A stretch of 64,000 bases of DNA from Syntrophales bacterium (GTDB taxonomy: Bacteria > Desulfobacterota > Syntrophia > Syntrophales > UBA4778): contig JAQTPK010000005.1 in assembly GCA_028712885.1 (NCBI GenBank), positions 1 to 64,000 on the forward strand. The letters are read 5' to 3'. The notes under the pieces are model-generated. The model saw only the letters and a list, made by a program, of their open reading frames with translations, made no database searches and was not told where the DNA came from. The number at the start of each line of letters is the position of its first letter. The first letter of the stretch is position 1. Position numbers and translations under genes: made by a program. Positions 40,591 to 50,393 of this stretch are shown piece after piece.

Positions 40591-42786
40591 TTACGAATTG
40601 CGGTTTTCGAGCTTCTTCAGCTCTCGAAGAAATGCGTATCTCGAAATTCCCAAAAACCGGGCGGCGGCCGCTTTTTTCCCTCCGCCCTTGGTCAGGGCGC
40701 GGGTCAGTATTTTCTCTTTGATCTCGCGGGTAAGGAGGTCGACGGTAATCCTGTAATCCAGCCCGTCCTGGATGTTGATGGGCATCGTTGCCGCGTCCAG
40801 CTTGACGCCATAAGAGTCTTTCTCTTTTATCTCCGCGGGCAGGTCCTTGTGCGTAATGCTCCTTCCCAGATTCTGCAGGATCATAATGCGCTCGATAATG
40901 TTCCTCAGCTCCCGGACGTTTCCCGGCCAGCCGTACCGGACCAGCATCTTCTCCGCGTCTTTGGTAAATCCCATGACGCGCTTGTTGAGCTTTTTGTTGA
41001 ACTCCTTAATATAGTGTTTCGCGAGGGGGATGATATCCTCCGTCCGGTCCCGCAGAGGCGGAATCATGATCGGCACGATGCGTATCCTGTACAGGAGGTC
41101 TTCGCGAAATGACCCCTCCGCAGACATCCGGTGCAGGTCCTTGTTTGTGGAGAAAATGAAACGGACATCGATGGGTATGTTGTCCGTTCCGCCGAGCCTG
41201 CGGATATGGCCGCTTTCGAGCATGCGCAGGAATTTCGCCTGGAGGGGAAGGCTCATATCGCCGATCTCGTCCAGCAGAAGCGTCCCGCCGCTGGCGTACT
41301 CGAGCAGGCCGGTTTTCCTCTTTCGAGCGTCCGTAAACGCCCCGGCTTCATACCCGAAGAGCTCGCTCTCCAGCAGCGTTCCCGGGATAGCCGCGCAGTT
41401 CACCTCGACGAACCTCTTTGCGTTGCGCCTGCTCTGCCGGTGGATCGCCCGGGCGATCAGCTCTTTTCCCGTCCCGCTTTCCCCCTGGACGAGAACATGG
41501 GTGTCGTGTTTTGCGACTTCCTGAATGACGTGGAATATCTTCTGCATAGGTGCGGATTTGCCGATGATGTCGTGGAAACCCAACAGGATGTTTTCCCGTT
41601 CCTTCAGTTTTTCTACCTCGGATTTCAGGGATTTCGCTTCAAGCGTCAGCTTCGAATTCATGATGGCGTTATCATAGGAAGTCGCGGCGTTCTTGCACAG
41701 GATATCGAGCATGTTTATCTGGTCCTGTGTATACGTCCCCTCCTTTTTGCAGAGGTAGAGCGCGCACCGGAATTTCTGGCTTATCCGGAAGGGGACCACG
41801 ATGTCGGACGGGAAATCGGGAAAGAGATAATCTTTCCTCTCCGCCGAGGCGACCTGACGGAGCAGGATGGCTTCACTCTCCATTGACTTGCGGATGATGG
41901 AGTTTTCGATCCGGTCGGAGAATTCATTATTCTCGTCCACGGCGACTTTTTCTTCATCACAGACCAGCCGCCGGTTGTTATCCACATCCAGGAAATAGAT
42001 TATTCCCTTCCCGGCATGTCCCAGCTTGACGGCGTATTTAAGCAGGATATCATGAATATGGTCCAGGCTGGAGCTCGAATTGAGCTCGGAGACCGCCTTC
42101 TGCAGCATCAGCAGCTGCTGGATTCTCTCCCAGTTGTTCTCGAAAAGCCTTGCAAGGTGGATGATGATGCTGACGTGGTTGGCGAAGGTCAGGAGAATCT
42201 CTATTTCCTCCGGGGAGAAAGTGGTCTTGTTCTTCGTCCAGACCGCAATAATGCCGATGACCTCGTTCTCTATGCTCAGAGGCGCATAGAAGGTTGAGCC
42301 CCTCTTGTAAAATTTGGTGATCTTCCGGTCGGTATCCGTAAGGCGCGGGTCCGTCTCGGAGTCCTCCAGCGCTATGTACTGTCCCGTTTTCGCCACGCGG
42401 GTTTCGAAGCTGTCGTGCTTATTCAGGTTCAGCGCCACGGAAAAGGCCCTGTCCGCTTCTTCCTGGTTGTAATTCTTGGCGACCCTGGTGAGGAGATTCT
42501 CTTTCGACTGGTCCAGGAGACAGATAATGCCGCGGTCGAAACCAAGGGAATCCACAGTCTCATCGAGGATTTTTTTCATGATCTCATCCACCGAGAAAGG
42601 CGCGTTCAATGATACGCTCTCGAAGTGGAAATCATCGAAGAAGAGATTATGGGTCAGGCCGTCCATGTGCGGGGCGGCCATAAAGGTGCTGATGCGGAAC
42701 ATGCTCTTGATGAGCTTGTCCTTGTCTATCCGGAAAGGCAGCCTGTCCCTGACGGTTCCTTTCTTTTCCTGTCTCGTTTCCGGCAT
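40591..42786 (-). CDS. Sigma-54-dependent transcriptional activator with GAF sensor domains
   Basis: The 731-residue regulator has two GAF-like regions (about 60-200 and 215-365), a linker helix, and an AAA+ domain with Walker A GESGTGKE, the sigma-54 contact loop GAFTDA, Walker B LLLDEIGD and the FREDLLYRIRIVPI arginine-finger region. A Fis-type HTH (AAAARFLGISRYAFLRELKKL) ends it. The contact loop is GAFTDA rather than GAFTGA, a variant known in natural activators. A ligand sensed by the GAF domains probably controls nearby targets; the acyl-CoA cluster downstream is the obvious candidate, but no clear -24/-12 site was found before it. AGAGGAAAAAG precedes the ATG. Confidence 0.92.
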   Translation of the reverse strand: MPETRQEKKGTVRDRLPFRIDKDKLIKSMFRISTFMAAPHMDGLTHNLFFDDFHFESVSLNAPFSVDEIMKKILDETVDSLGFDRGIICLLDQSKENLLTRVAKNYNQEEADRAFSVALNLNKHDSFETRVAKTGQYIALEDSETDPRLTDTDRKITKFYKRGSTFYAPLSIENEVIGIIAVWTKNKTTFSPEEIEILLTFANHVSIIIHLARLFENNWERIQQLLMLQKAVSELNSSSSLDHIHDILLKYAVKLGHAGKGIIYFLDVDNNRRLVCDEEKVAVDENNEFSDRIENSIIRKSMESEAILLRQVASAERKDYLFPDFPSDIVVPFRISQKFRCALYLCKKEGTYTQDQINMLDILCKNAATSYDNAIMNSKLTLEAKSLKSEVEKLKERENILLGFHDIIGKSAPMQKIFHVIQEVAKHDTHVLVQGESGTGKELIARAIHRQSRRNAKRFVEVNCAAIPGTLLESELFGYEAGAFTDARKRKTGLLEYASGGTLLLDEIGDMSLPLQAKFLRMLESGHIRRLGGTDNIPIDVRFIFSTNKDLHRMSAEGSFREDLLYRIRIVPIMIPPLRDRTEDIIPLAKHYIKEFNKKLNKRVMGFTKDAEKMLVRYGWPGNVRELRNIIERIMILQNLGRSITHKDLPAEIKEKDSYGVKLDAATMPINIQDGLDYRITVDLLTREIKEKILTRALTKGGGKKAAAARFLGISRYAFLRELKKLENRNS

Positions 42787-42843
42787 CTTTTTCCTCTGTT
42801 TCGCTTATATCAGGGGAAATATGGAATTTCAATCTTACGAATT

Positions 42844-44877
42844 CTAAGTCTTATCAAACTCCAGGAACTGCATGGAAAAAGTGGCGCGGCCCTGGGTTGC
42901 CGATCTCAGGTCGGTGGAATAGCCGAACATCCTCTGCAGCGGCACCTTGGCGCTTATCTCGCTTGTATGGCCTTTGGGGTTTATCGCCAGGATGACCCCG
43001 TGCCGCGAGTTTATATCTCCGATCACCTCGCCCATGAATTCGCTCGGAGTGATGACGTTGATTTTCATGACAGGCTCAAGGAGCACGGGGTCGGCAATGG
43101 CAAGCCCGTCCCGGAATGCGGTCGCCGCTGCTATCCTGTATCCCAGCTCGCTGGACTCGCCTTCACGTATCTCGGCCCCCGTGATCGCGATTTTTACATC
43201 GGTGACGGGAAAGCCGGAAAGGGGGCCGCTCGGCGCCGATTCGAGCAGCGCCTGCCGGATTGCATCCCTGTATTCCTGAGAGAGTGCCTCGGGAGCTATT
43301 TCATCCTTTACTTCGATTCCCTCTCCGCGCTTCTTCGGCTCCAGGCGGAGCCTGACATGTCCGAAGTGCTTCTTTTCGCCCAGTTCCTTGTCGAACCGCC
43401 TCTCGATTTCCACCTTTTTCTCGACCGTTTCGCGGAATACGACCTTGGGCCTTCCTATATTTACCCGGACGTTGAATTCTCTCATCAGGCGGTCAATCAG
43501 GATCTCGAGATGGAGTTCCCCCATGCCGGAGATGACCGTCTGTGCGGTCTCCTCGTCATACCTCGATTTAATCGTGGGATCCTCTTCCATCAGCTTCTGC
43601 AGGGCGTCGGCGAGCTTCTCCTGGTCGGCCGGCGTTTTGGCCTCGATCGCCTGCGTGATTACCGGCTCGTAAAACTCGATCGGCTCCAGCACGATCGGGT
43701 GGCCCTCGTCGCAGATGGTATCGCCCGTCGTCGTTTCCTTGAGTCCCATGACGGCGATGATCTTTCCCGCTCCCGCCTCTTCGATCCGCTCCCTTTTGTT
43801 TGCGTGCATTTTCAGCAGGCGGGCGATTTTCTCTTTCCTGCGCTTGCTCGAATTATAAACCTCGCCGCCCGCCAGCAGCTTTCCCGAATAGACGCGCAGG
43901 TAAGTCATCTTGCGGCCCTCGTCCATTATTACCTTGAACGCCAATGCCGCGAGCGGGACTTTTTCGGAGCTTTCCCTCTGTTCTTCTTTCCCGGAGAGCG
44001 GGTTCAGACCCCGGATGGCAGGCAGCTCGTCGGGGGAGGGCAGATATGAAACGACCGCGTCCAGGATAGGCTGGACGCCCCTGTTGCGGAGCGCCGCCCC
44101 GCAGAGGACGGGCACGCCTTTGAGCGAGATGGTGGAACGGCGGAGCGCCGTGACGATCAGGTCTTCGGGGACATCCCGGCCGGCGAGATAGAGATCGGCG
44201 ATGCCGTCTTCCATATCCGCGAGATACTCGATAAGCTTCTCCCGGTGCTCTTCCGCTTCGGCGGAGGCATCCTCCGGAACGGGGGAAACCTGGAAAGTAA
44301 GTCCCAGACCCCCCTCATCCCAGGTAATCAGTTTTCTGCGGATAAGGTCAATACACCCCCGGAAGTTTTCTTCCCTTCCGTACGGGAGCTGCACCGGCAG
44401 GGGAATGGAATCGAAACGGGCCTTCATCATCCGGACCGCCTCGAAAAAATCCGCTCCGGGCCGGTCCATCTTGTTGATGAAGGCGACTTTCGGCACGCCG
44501 TACTTGTCGGCCTGGTGCCATACCGTTTCGGACTGCGGCTCAACTCCCTCGACCGCGCTGAAGACGACGACCGCCCCGTCGAGGACCCGGAGGCTCCTTT
44601 CAACCTCTATCGTGAAATCGACGTGGCCGGGGGTATCGATGATGTTTATCTCGTGGTTTTTCCATGAGCAGGTCGTCACAGCCGAGGTGATGGTTATTCC
44701 CCTTTCCTGTTCCTGGGGCATCCAGTCCATCACGGCCTCTCCATCGTGCACCTCGCCCATTTTATGAGTTTTGCCTGTATAGAAAAGGATCCTTTCCGTC
44801 ACGGTCGTCTTTCCCGCGTCGATGTGGGCGACGATGCCGATATTTCTTGTCCTCGACAGCTTTGATCTGGATGCCAT
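42844..44877 (-). CDS. Elongation factor G (second-type EF-G paralogue)
   Basis: The 677-residue GTPase has [10 protein letters not shown] (P loop), ERGITITSA (switch I), DTPGHVDF (G3), [10 protein letters not shown] (G4), and full domains II to V ending in [21 protein letters not shown]. This is a complete EF-G but slightly shorter than the usual about 692 residues. It is not next to rpsL, rpsG or tuf, so it is likely a paralogue for translocation or ribosome recycling. It is 57 bp upstream of the sigma-54 activator gene, which may be co-transcribed. Confidence 0.92.
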   Translation of the reverse strand: MASRSKLSRTRNIGIVAHIDAGKTTVTERILFYTGKTHKMGEVHDGEAVMDWMPQEQERGITITSAVTTCSWKNHEINIIDTPGHVDFTIEVERSLRVLDGAVVVFSAVEGVEPQSETVWHQADKYGVPKVAFINKMDRPGADFFEAVRMMKARFDSIPLPVQLPYGREENFRGCIDLIRRKLITWDEGGLGLTFQVSPVPEDASAEAEEHREKLIEYLADMEDGIADLYLAGRDVPEDLIVTALRRSTISLKGVPVLCGAALRNRGVQPILDAVVSYLPSPDELPAIRGLNPLSGKEEQRESSEKVPLAALAFKVIMDEGRKMTYLRVYSGKLLAGGEVYNSSKRRKEKIARLLKMHANKRERIEEAGAGKIIAVMGLKETTTGDTICDEGHPIVLEPIEFYEPVITQAIEAKTPADQEKLADALQKLMEEDPTIKSRYDEETAQTVISGMGELHLEILIDRLMREFNVRVNIGRPKVVFRETVEKKVEIERRFDKELGEKKHFGHVRLRLEPKKRGEGIEVKDEIAPEALSQEYRDAIRQALLESAPSGPLSGFPVTDVKIAITGAEIREGESSELGYRIAAATAFRDGLAIADPVLLEPVMKINVITPSEFMGEVIGDINSRHGVILAINPKGHTSEISAKVPLQRMFGYSTDLRSATQGRATFSMQFLEFDKT

Positions 44878-44901
44878 GATCCCGCTTTTCGGTATAATAA
44901 T

Positions 44902-45519
44902 TTACTCTGAAGACGGAGTCCGGGCGACTATCTCCCGGTTAAAGGCGAAGGGCGTCCTTATATCTATATGACCCTTCAGGGTTTCCGCCTCGCCCTCGAC
45001 GAGAATGCGCACTCTTTTTATTTCGGGGATGTTGGAGACGAGGGAATTTGTGAGCGAGAAAACGGTTGCCGCTTCGCTGGCGCTTCCTCCCGGATGCTGC
45101 TCGACCAGACTGCCGTCGAAACGGACGGAAGCCGTGCCGTTCTCAATCGACACGCTCTCCAGGCGGGTTTCTTCGGGCAGAGTTCCGACCAGGTCCGTTT
45201 TGGGTCCTTCGATCAGGGCCTTTATGACTTCTTCAGCCTGGGCCTCCGGTCCCGCCCCCTTGGGAATAAGCCTTTTTTCGGTAACGAGGAATCTTTCATT
45301 GGCGTCTGAAAAATAGAGCACGACCTGCCGGCGCTCCTTCTTCTTCGGCGTGCCCGCTTTGCCGGGGATCAGATCGATGTAGTCCGACAGCGTGAAAAAA
45401 AGGACGGCCAGAAAACCGATTCCGGCTAGGACTATTATCGAGAGAAAGAAAAAGCGGGTCTTCTTTTTTCTCCTCTTGGCGCGGATATCTTCCGTCTTCC
45501 TCTTTTTTTTGGATGTCAT
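44902..45519 (-). CDS. GerMN-domain protein, membrane anchored
   Basis: The 205-residue protein has a highly basic N-terminus (SKKKRKTEDIRAKRRKKKTR), one membrane span (FFFLSIIVLAGIGFLAVLFF) and a GerMN domain (about 75-195: VVLYFSDANERFLVTEKRLI, IKALIEGPK, LVEGEAETLKGHID). GerMN is known from spore germination and peptidoglycan-linked proteins; no sporulation is implied here. GAGGAGCGGC precedes the ATG and a promoter lies at 45546-45574. Confidence 0.82.
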   Translation of the reverse strand: MTSKKKRKTEDIRAKRRKKKTRFFFLSIIVLAGIGFLAVLFFTLSDYIDLIPGKAGTPKKKERRQVVLYFSDANERFLVTEKRLIPKGAGPEAQAEEVIKALIEGPKTDLVGTLPEETRLESVSIENGTASVRFDGSLVEQHPGGSASEAATVFSLTNSLVSNIPEIKRVRILVEGEAETLKGHIDIRTPFAFNREIVARTPSSE

Positions 45520-45545
45520 GCGCCGCTCCTCAATAAAACTTTGAC

Positions 45546-45574
45546 AATTTATGGCATTTTTCCCGGGCTGTCAA
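45546..45574 (-). promoter_or_regulatory. Promoter for the GerMN gene
   Basis: On the minus strand TTGACA (45574-45569), a 17-bp spacer and TAAATT (45551-45546) form a good sigma-70-type promoter about 27 bp upstream of the GerMN start codon. Confidence 0.6.
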
Positions 45575-45584
45575 GAAAAGGCGG

Positions 45585-45888
45585 AGGTAATGGGTAATGG
45601 GACTGGAAGGGCGGGAAAGGCGAAAAGGGGTCTGTAGCGTCCGTTGCGTCTATTGAGTCATCTCAGCCTCTGAGCTTCTCAGCTTCTTTTTTGGAGGGTG
45701 GGCAATGCGGGAAAGAGGTCCGTTGCGTCCATTGCGTCCGGAATGGGCGTCAGGTGTTGGGACCGGAGAAGCGGGAAACTTCTTTGAGTCAGGTTTATTT
45801 CGTCACAGGTTTTTATCTCACCATCTCAACTTCTCACCCTCTCAGCTTCCTGTCTTCGCATCTCGCAACTTCGCATCTTCGCTCTTTA
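45585..45888. repeat. Composite word-repeat region
   Basis: GGTAATGGGTAATGGG, GTCCGTTGCGTCTATTGAGTC, CATCTCAGCCTCTGAGCTTCTCAGC, GTCCGTTGCGTCCATTGCGTCC and CTCAACTTCTCACCCTCTCAGC follow one another. The open frames here translate these words and are not genes. It separates the GerMN promoter from the TPR gene. Confidence 0.6.
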
Positions 45889-46671
45889 TCATCGCCGGTG
45901 GCCCGGGAGCTTTTCCAGTTCCTCTTTAGCGCGGATGCCGAATTCGGATTCCGGAGCCGCCTTGACTACCTCCTGGAACTCCCTGATGGCGGCGCCTCTC
46001 TTCTTCGTCGCCGCGTACACTTTCCCGAGCCAGTAATGGGCTTCCGTGAATTCAGGAGCCATGTCGAGCGACCTGGAGAGGTGCGCGGACGCCTGGCTCA
46101 TGTCCCCTTTGGTGAAATAGACCATGCCGATGTTCTTTTCGAGCATCGCGCGGCTGAACAGGTTGTTCTCCTGTCCCACGGCCTCCTTGAAGCGGGCCAG
46201 GGCGGATTCGTAGTCCCCTTTTTTGAAATAGCTCCACGCCATGTTGTTCAGCGCATACGAGGGCGTTTCATAGAGGATATTCGAAACCGCTTTCTGAAAT
46301 GAGCGGATCGCATCGTCGTAGCGCCCTATTCCGTCATAAACGAGACCGAGATAATTGTATGCTTCGGAATAATCCGGTTTGAGTTCAACCGCCCTGGTCA
46401 GGTATTTTACTGCTTCGTCCGGAAGGTTTTTCAGATGATATGACATGCCGAGATAGTATTTGATCGCCGGGTCTCCCGGGTTTTCCTTTTCCGCGGCCAG
46501 GAGCTCTTTTATTGCCGCGGCGTACTGCCGCGCCTCGATGTAGGCCATTCCCGACTTGAGGTGCAGGTTGGCGGCCATTTCATTGGCGCATGCGGACGCG
46601 AACAGAGGAAGGACGAAGATCAGGAAAAAAACAGACATCCGGCGAAGACGTGTTCTATTTGTTGCTTCCAT
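45889..46671 (-). CDS. TPR-repeat lipoprotein (PilF-like)
   Basis: The 260-residue protein has a signal peptide ending at a lipobox-like ASAC, then about six tetratricopeptide repeats (for example AIKYYLGMSYHLKNLPDEAVKYLTRAVELKPD and EAYNYLGLVYDGIGRYDDAIRSFQKAV). PilF-type lipoproteins guide secretin assembly for type IV pili; without pilus neighbours that role is only a guess. Its ATG overlaps the last codons of the HD-domain gene (17 bp), which points to coupled translation. Confidence 0.83.
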   Translation of the reverse strand: MEATNRTRLRRMSVFFLIFVLPLFASACANEMAANLHLKSGMAYIEARQYAAAIKELLAAEKENPGDPAIKYYLGMSYHLKNLPDEAVKYLTRAVELKPDYSEAYNYLGLVYDGIGRYDDAIRSFQKAVSNILYETPSYALNNMAWSYFKKGDYESALARFKEAVGQENNLFSRAMLEKNIGMVYFTKGDMSQASAHLSRSLDMAPEFTEAHYWLGKVYAATKKRGAAIREFQEVVKAAPESEFGIRAKEELEKLPGHRR

Positions 46672-47239
46672 TTATCCACCAATCACTTTTGTCCTTGAAC
46701 CACCAATCGGACGAGTCGGTTGACATAATCTGTTCTGAAATGCTCCGGGCCGTTTCCGTGTATAGACGCTGTTTGGCGAAACCGATCCATTCCCTGCTGT
46801 ACTTGTTTCCGAGGTCCCCGTATTCCTTGAGCTGGAAAATCAGCGCAAGCTGATCCGCATCGTGCGCGAGCAGGGATTCCCTGGTCTCTCTCGCATTGAA
46901 TTCGTCGATGGTCTCCTCTATCTCGCTTCCGAAGAAAAGCGTTTCGGCAAGGTCCGTGACGGCTTTTTTTTCGTCCACCCTCACGTATTTCTTGTTCACA
47001 TAATTCATGTCGCCGGTTCTCGCCTCCGGAAGGTCGTGCACCAGGCACATTTTGAGGATCTTGAGCTCGTCCACGTCCGGTTCCAGCTTGCAGAGGGCGT
47101 AGCCGATGAACATTGTCCGCAGGATATGCTCCGCCACCGATTCACAACCCGACCCGAGGAACTGGAACCCGGTACGGGGCGTTTTCTTGAGCATTCCCAC
47201 TTCAAAAATGAAATTCACGATGTTTTTCAGCATCAGCAT
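46655..47239 (-). CDS. HD-domain hydrolase, YfbR-like
   Basis: The 194-residue protein has the HD motif set: ESVAEHILRTMFIGYAL (H), LVHDLPEARTGD (HD) and LAHDADQLALIFQ (D). YfbR-type enzymes are 5'-deoxynucleotidases; substrate identity is inferred from family only. The C-terminal tail ends in a doubled Trp motif (SSDWWFKDKSDWWINGSNK), an odd feature that coincides with the region overlapping the next gene. AAAAAGGATG precedes the ATG. Confidence 0.82.
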   Translation of the reverse strand: MLMLKNIVNFIFEVGMLKKTPRTGFQFLGSGCESVAEHILRTMFIGYALCKLEPDVDELKILKMCLVHDLPEARTGDMNYVNKKYVRVDEKKAVTDLAETLFFGSEIEETIDEFNARETRESLLAHDADQLALIFQLKEYGDLGNKYSREWIGFAKQRLYTETARSISEQIMSTDSSDWWFKDKSDWWINGSNK

Positions 47240-47240
47240 T

Positions 47241-47447
47241 TCATCCTTTTTTCAGCGCCTGGATTCTGTTGGTCATCATATCAGAAACTTTCTTCAATTC
47301 AAGCTGGAGGGAAGCGATCCCTTCGGGCCGCATCTGTATGACTTTGTCGAGGCGCTCTTTCCAATGCTCAATGACGGCGATTTCGTGCTCCCTGAGCTTC
47401 TGCTCGAATCTTTTCTGGTACTCCTTTATAAAGGTATCATCGACCAT
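47241..47447 (-). CDS. Small coiled-coil protein, unknown function
   Basis: The 68-residue protein is almost wholly helical and charged (YQKRFEQKLREHEIAVIEHWKERLDKVI), with no signal or membrane segment. GGGAGGGAGCCG before the ATG is a strong ribosome site, and the gene lies one base from the HD-domain start, so it is the first gene of a three-gene unit. No family was recognised. Confidence 0.65.
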   Translation of the reverse strand: MVDDTFIKEYQKRFEQKLREHEIAVIEHWKERLDKVIQMRPEGIASLQLELKKVSDMMTNRIQALKKG

Positions 47448-47477
47448 CGGCTCCCTCCCATTGTTCCAACCTTAACA

Positions 47478-47600
47478 GTTAAATCCCAAATACCAAACAA
47501 TATCAAAATTCAAAATCACAAAATCCATTGAACGGATATTTTGGTTATTGGAATTTGGAATTTGCTTGGGATTTGGTACTTGGGATTTGGGATTTCCCTC
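47478..47600. repeat. Word-repeat hairpin (AAATCCCAAATACCAAAC / TTGGTACTTGGGATTTGGG)
   Basis: TTAAATCCCAAATACCAAACAATATCAAAATTCAAAATC at the left is complementary to GGAATTTGGAATTTGCTTGGGATTTGGTACTTGGGATTTGGG at the right. It occupies nearly all of the gap between two minus-strand genes. Confidence 0.7.
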
Positions 47601-47616
47601 CTTTGAGGCCAATGCC

Positions 47617-48504
47617 TTACGCCTGACGTGCATATTTTCCGTTTTCAAAACGGATTTTTCCGTTCCGGACGAGGCGTTCGAGATGCTTGCCGGTCAGAGC
47701 GCGTTCGCCGAACAGGAAAAAATGGCGGGGCTCTCTCGGTTTCCGGTATATGAACCACTGCTCCACGATTTCATCAAGGCCGCGGGGCTCCGCCAGGTAA
47801 TCGAGTATTTTCCCTTCCCGCTTCTCTATAATGTCCAGATATGCCTCGGCTTGGGGAAAAATGTCCTCTTTTTCAATTATTTCCGATTCATGGCCGGAAA
47901 GGAATATCTCCGCCGGAACCTCCAGGATTTTGCGGACGGAGTCGATTGTCTGGTCGATATCGGAGACGCGGTCGCCGTACCAGGGCCCGAAAGGAGTCAT
48001 GTCCAGATCCCCGAGAAACATGACCTTCTCGCCGGGGAACCAGAAGCTCGAGTGCCCGGGGCTGTGACCGGGGGTATGGATCACCTCCATCCTTGTGCCG
48101 CCCACGATAAATACATCTCCGTCCAGGAATTCCCCGTCGGGTGTCCTTTCGCGGTAGTGGAAGCGCTCGATCAGGATGTCCCGCCACAAGCCCTCGAATT
48201 CGCTCCCGAGCAATCCATAATAGTCCAGAACGTTCCGGATAGATCTGTAGCAGCATGATTCTTCCCGATGCACGTACAACAGCGCTTCGGGGAAGAGATG
48301 ATTGAAAGCGGTATGATCCTCGTGATAATGAGAATTGAAAAGAAACCGGGCCTTGTCGCGTATTTTCAGCAGAAAGCGCTCGCTCGATCCGGGATCGATG
48401 ACGGCGCCCTCCCCGTCGTCGATGAAAATCGAATTGCAGCCGGGATACCGGCCCCGGTCCGGACCGTGAATAAACGTGATCTTTCCGAATTTTGACGTCT
48501 TCAT
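47617..48504 (-). CDS. Metallo-beta-lactamase fold hydrolase
   Basis: The 295-residue protein has the MBL zinc motif FNSHYHEDHTAF (HxHxDH), an N-terminal IDDGEGAVIDPGSS strand, HTPGHSPGHSSFWF and GDLDMTPFG. The C-terminal helical region (about 200-295) includes REPRHFFLFGERALTGKHLERLVRNGKI, similar to the winged-helix tail of some MBL proteins. Function is not determinable. It is divergent from the HMG-CoA lyase gene. Confidence 0.85.
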   Translation of the reverse strand: MKTSKFGKITFIHGPDRGRYPGCNSIFIDDGEGAVIDPGSSERFLLKIRDKARFLFNSHYHEDHTAFNHLFPEALLYVHREESCCYRSIRNVLDYYGLLGSEFEGLWRDILIERFHYRERTPDGEFLDGDVFIVGGTRMEVIHTPGHSPGHSSFWFPGEKVMFLGDLDMTPFGPWYGDRVSDIDQTIDSVRKILEVPAEIFLSGHESEIIEKEDIFPQAEAYLDIIEKREGKILDYLAEPRGLDEIVEQWFIYRKPREPRHFFLFGERALTGKHLERLVRNGKIRFENGKYARQA

Positions 48505-48691
48505 TTCTTCCTGGACTGAAAAAGATTCGGAATCATACCAGAATCAGCCGGCCGTAGCAACGGCCTCGCGGCGCTGCCGGAGCTTGACAGGAGCCGCTCT
48601 TGCGGGTAGATCAAAACATACGGTTTTCCGGTTTTCAGTTTTTGTTGCCGGCCCCTGAAAAGCGGCTTAAACAGACAATAGAGATTACATC

Positions 48692-49609
48692 ATGAAAATA
48701 AAGTTGCCCGGACAGGTGGAGATCCAGGAGGTGGTCCTGAGGGATGGAATCCAGAACGAGAAGAAGATAATTCCCACGCAGGCAAAGATCGATCTCATCG
48801 GGAAGCTTGTCTCGTGCGGGGTACGCAGAATAGAGGTGTCTTCGTTCGTCAATCCCCGTCTCGTGCCCCAGATGGCCGACGCAGAGGACCTCTGGTCGGG
48901 TCTTGTCCGATACAAGGACGTCATTCTCTCGGCGCTGATACTGAGCAGGGGGGGAATGGAAAGGGCCGTGAAGTGCGGGGTCGGACGGGTGGGGATCTTT
49001 GTCTCCGCAAGCGAAACCCATTCGATGAGGAACAGCCGCCGCACGGTCGGGGAAGCTCTCTCCGAGGCGCTTATGCTGATATCCGAGGCGAAATCGCAGG
49101 GCGTCTCCGTTCGGGCGGGAGTAATGAATGCCTTCGGATGCGCTTACGAAGGAGTTGTTCCGGCCGATAAAGTGATCGAACTCTGCCGCCGGCTCTGCGG
49201 CGCCGGTCCCGACGAACTTTGCCTTGCCGATACTTCCGGGCTGGGCGATCCCCGTCTGATCAGGGATACAATATCGAGACTGAGAAAAGTAAGGATGAAA
49301 ACCGCCTTGCCCGGGCTTTCCCTCCATTTGCATAATACGAGGGACCGGGGACTTGCCAACCTCTATGCCGCACTGGAGGAAGGGGTTTGTATATTCGACG
49401 CGTCGCTGGGAGGGCTGGGCGGCTGTCCTTTTATAGAAGGCGCGCGGGGAAATATCGCGACGGAAGACGCTGTTTCCGTGCTTCACGACATGGGGATCGC
49501 GACGGGAATAGATCTCGAACGGCTTGTTCAGACCAGCCTGGAATTCGAGAAGATACTGGGGAAACCTTTTCCTGCCATGGTGCCGCACCTGGGGCCGTGC
49601 CGCTCTTGA
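48692..49609 (+). CDS. Hydroxymethylglutaryl-CoA lyase
   Basis: The 305-residue enzyme shows all HMG-CoA lyase signatures: EVVLRDGIQNEKK (Arg-Asp), SLHLHNTRDRG (HxH metal ligands), and the G-loop SLGGLGGCPFIEGARGNIATED, with the catalytic Cys and the following Asn motif. It splits HMG-CoA to acetyl-CoA and acetoacetate. It is a true family member, unlike the variant at 35873. It is single and 9 kb away from the acyl-CoA cluster, but could supply the last step of leucine or isovalerate breakdown. Confidence 0.9.
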   Translation: MKIKLPGQVEIQEVVLRDGIQNEKKIIPTQAKIDLIGKLVSCGVRRIEVSSFVNPRLVPQMADAEDLWSGLVRYKDVILSALILSRGGMERAVKCGVGRVGIFVSASETHSMRNSRRTVGEALSEALMLISEAKSQGVSVRAGVMNAFGCAYEGVVPADKVIELCRRLCGAGPDELCLADTSGLGDPRLIRDTISRLRKVRMKTALPGLSLHLHNTRDRGLANLYAALEEGVCIFDASLGGLGGCPFIEGARGNIATEDAVSVLHDMGIATGIDLERLVQTSLEFEKILGKPFPAMVPHLGPCRS

Positions 49610-49690
49610 GTCCGGAGTTCCGAGTCCCGAGTCCGAAGCCCAGAGTTACCTGAAGAGCCAACTCTGGACCCGGGTCTCGAAACCTGGAAC
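49609..49690. repeat. Word-repeat hairpin (GAGTCCGGAGTTCCGAGTCCCGAG)
   Basis: GAGTTCCGAGTCCCGAGTC and CCCAGAGTT at the left pair imperfectly with AACTCTGGACCCGGGTCTCG at the right. The words match those at 722-893. It lies between convergent genes. Confidence 0.6.
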
Positions 49691-49692
49691 TT

Positions 49693-50088
49693 TTATTTGA
49701 TCGGCCACTCGCCCCGTTCCTTCAGTACTTCCTTATAAATCTCAAGCGCTTCGTTGACGGCGGGCATTCCGGCGTACGTGGCTACCTGGAAGAATATCTC
49801 CGCGAGCTTTTTGGGATCGCAACCCACGTTCAGGGCGGCGTTGACATGCAGTCTTAATTCCCCTCCCGCCCTGAGCGCGGCCAGCATGGCGCAGGCGACC
49901 ATCTGGCGTTCGGGCAGAGTCAGAACCGTTCTTGAATACAGATTGCCGGTGATGAATCTGGAGAAATCATTGGCCAGGTCCTTATTGAACTCTCTCCACA
50001 TAAGATAGGGCGGATCCATCTTGATCCCTTTCCCGAAGAGTTTATTGGCCGTCTCCTGTGTCCGTTTCTTTATCGCTTCGTCGCTCAT
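49693..50088 (-). CDS. Carboxymuconolactone decarboxylase family protein
   Basis: The 131-residue helical protein matches the gamma-carboxymuconolactone decarboxylase fold (LPERQMVACAMLAALRAGGELRLHVNAAL, IFFQVATYAGMPAVNEAL). The CxxC pair of the AhpD-type peroxidase group is absent, so a redox role is unlikely; the actual reaction is unknown. AGGGGAATTCGG precedes the ATG. Confidence 0.85.
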   Translation of the reverse strand: MSDEAIKKRTQETANKLFGKGIKMDPPYLMWREFNKDLANDFSRFITGNLYSRTVLTLPERQMVACAMLAALRAGGELRLHVNAALNVGCDPKKLAEIFFQVATYAGMPAVNEALEIYKEVLKERGEWPIK

Positions 50089-50393
50089 CCGAATTCCCCT
50101 TTCTGGCGCTCATGAGTGATATTCGGCCCTGAAAAATGGCCTTGGGGCCGCCAGACCCGGAGGGCAATCTAACCGAGAGAAAGGGAAGTGTCAAGCCGGG
50201 GTTGAGGGGGGCGCGCGCGAGCGTTCCGGACCGGATTTCTTTTTGTGTTGTCACATACCTTTTTATCTGATATTAAACCTTTGCAAAGCATTGCGCCTGG
50301 AATCGGAATAAAAATATTTCTTGACAAGAAGGGTTTTTTATTTTAGCTTCCGGGCAATTTAAATTGAAGCTTTCGTAAAGGAGGTGAAAGATT
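50089..50393. other. Intergenic region with promoter, no gene seen
   Basis: This gap holds the leader of the CMD gene (minus) and the promoter of the small lipoprotein (plus, 50321). No coding frame or repeat family of the kind seen elsewhere was recognised between 50110 and 50310. Confidence 0.5.
50321..50349 (+). promoter_or_regulatory. Promoter candidate for the small lipoprotein
   Basis: TTGACA (50321-50326) with TAGCTT (50344-50349) after a 17-bp spacer. The -35 is perfect and the -10 is weak. It lies 45 bp upstream of the GTG start. Confidence 0.4.

Noticed and set aside
40591-42786. GAFTDA in place of GAFTGA as a sign of a dead sigma-54 activator
   Set aside because: GAFTDA is a known natural variant, and Walker A, Walker B and the Fis-type HTH are intact, so loss of function is not supported.
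42625-44049. 474-residue plus-strand ORF
   Set aside because: It is antisense to EF-G and the end of the sigma-54 activator gene; no independent coding signal.
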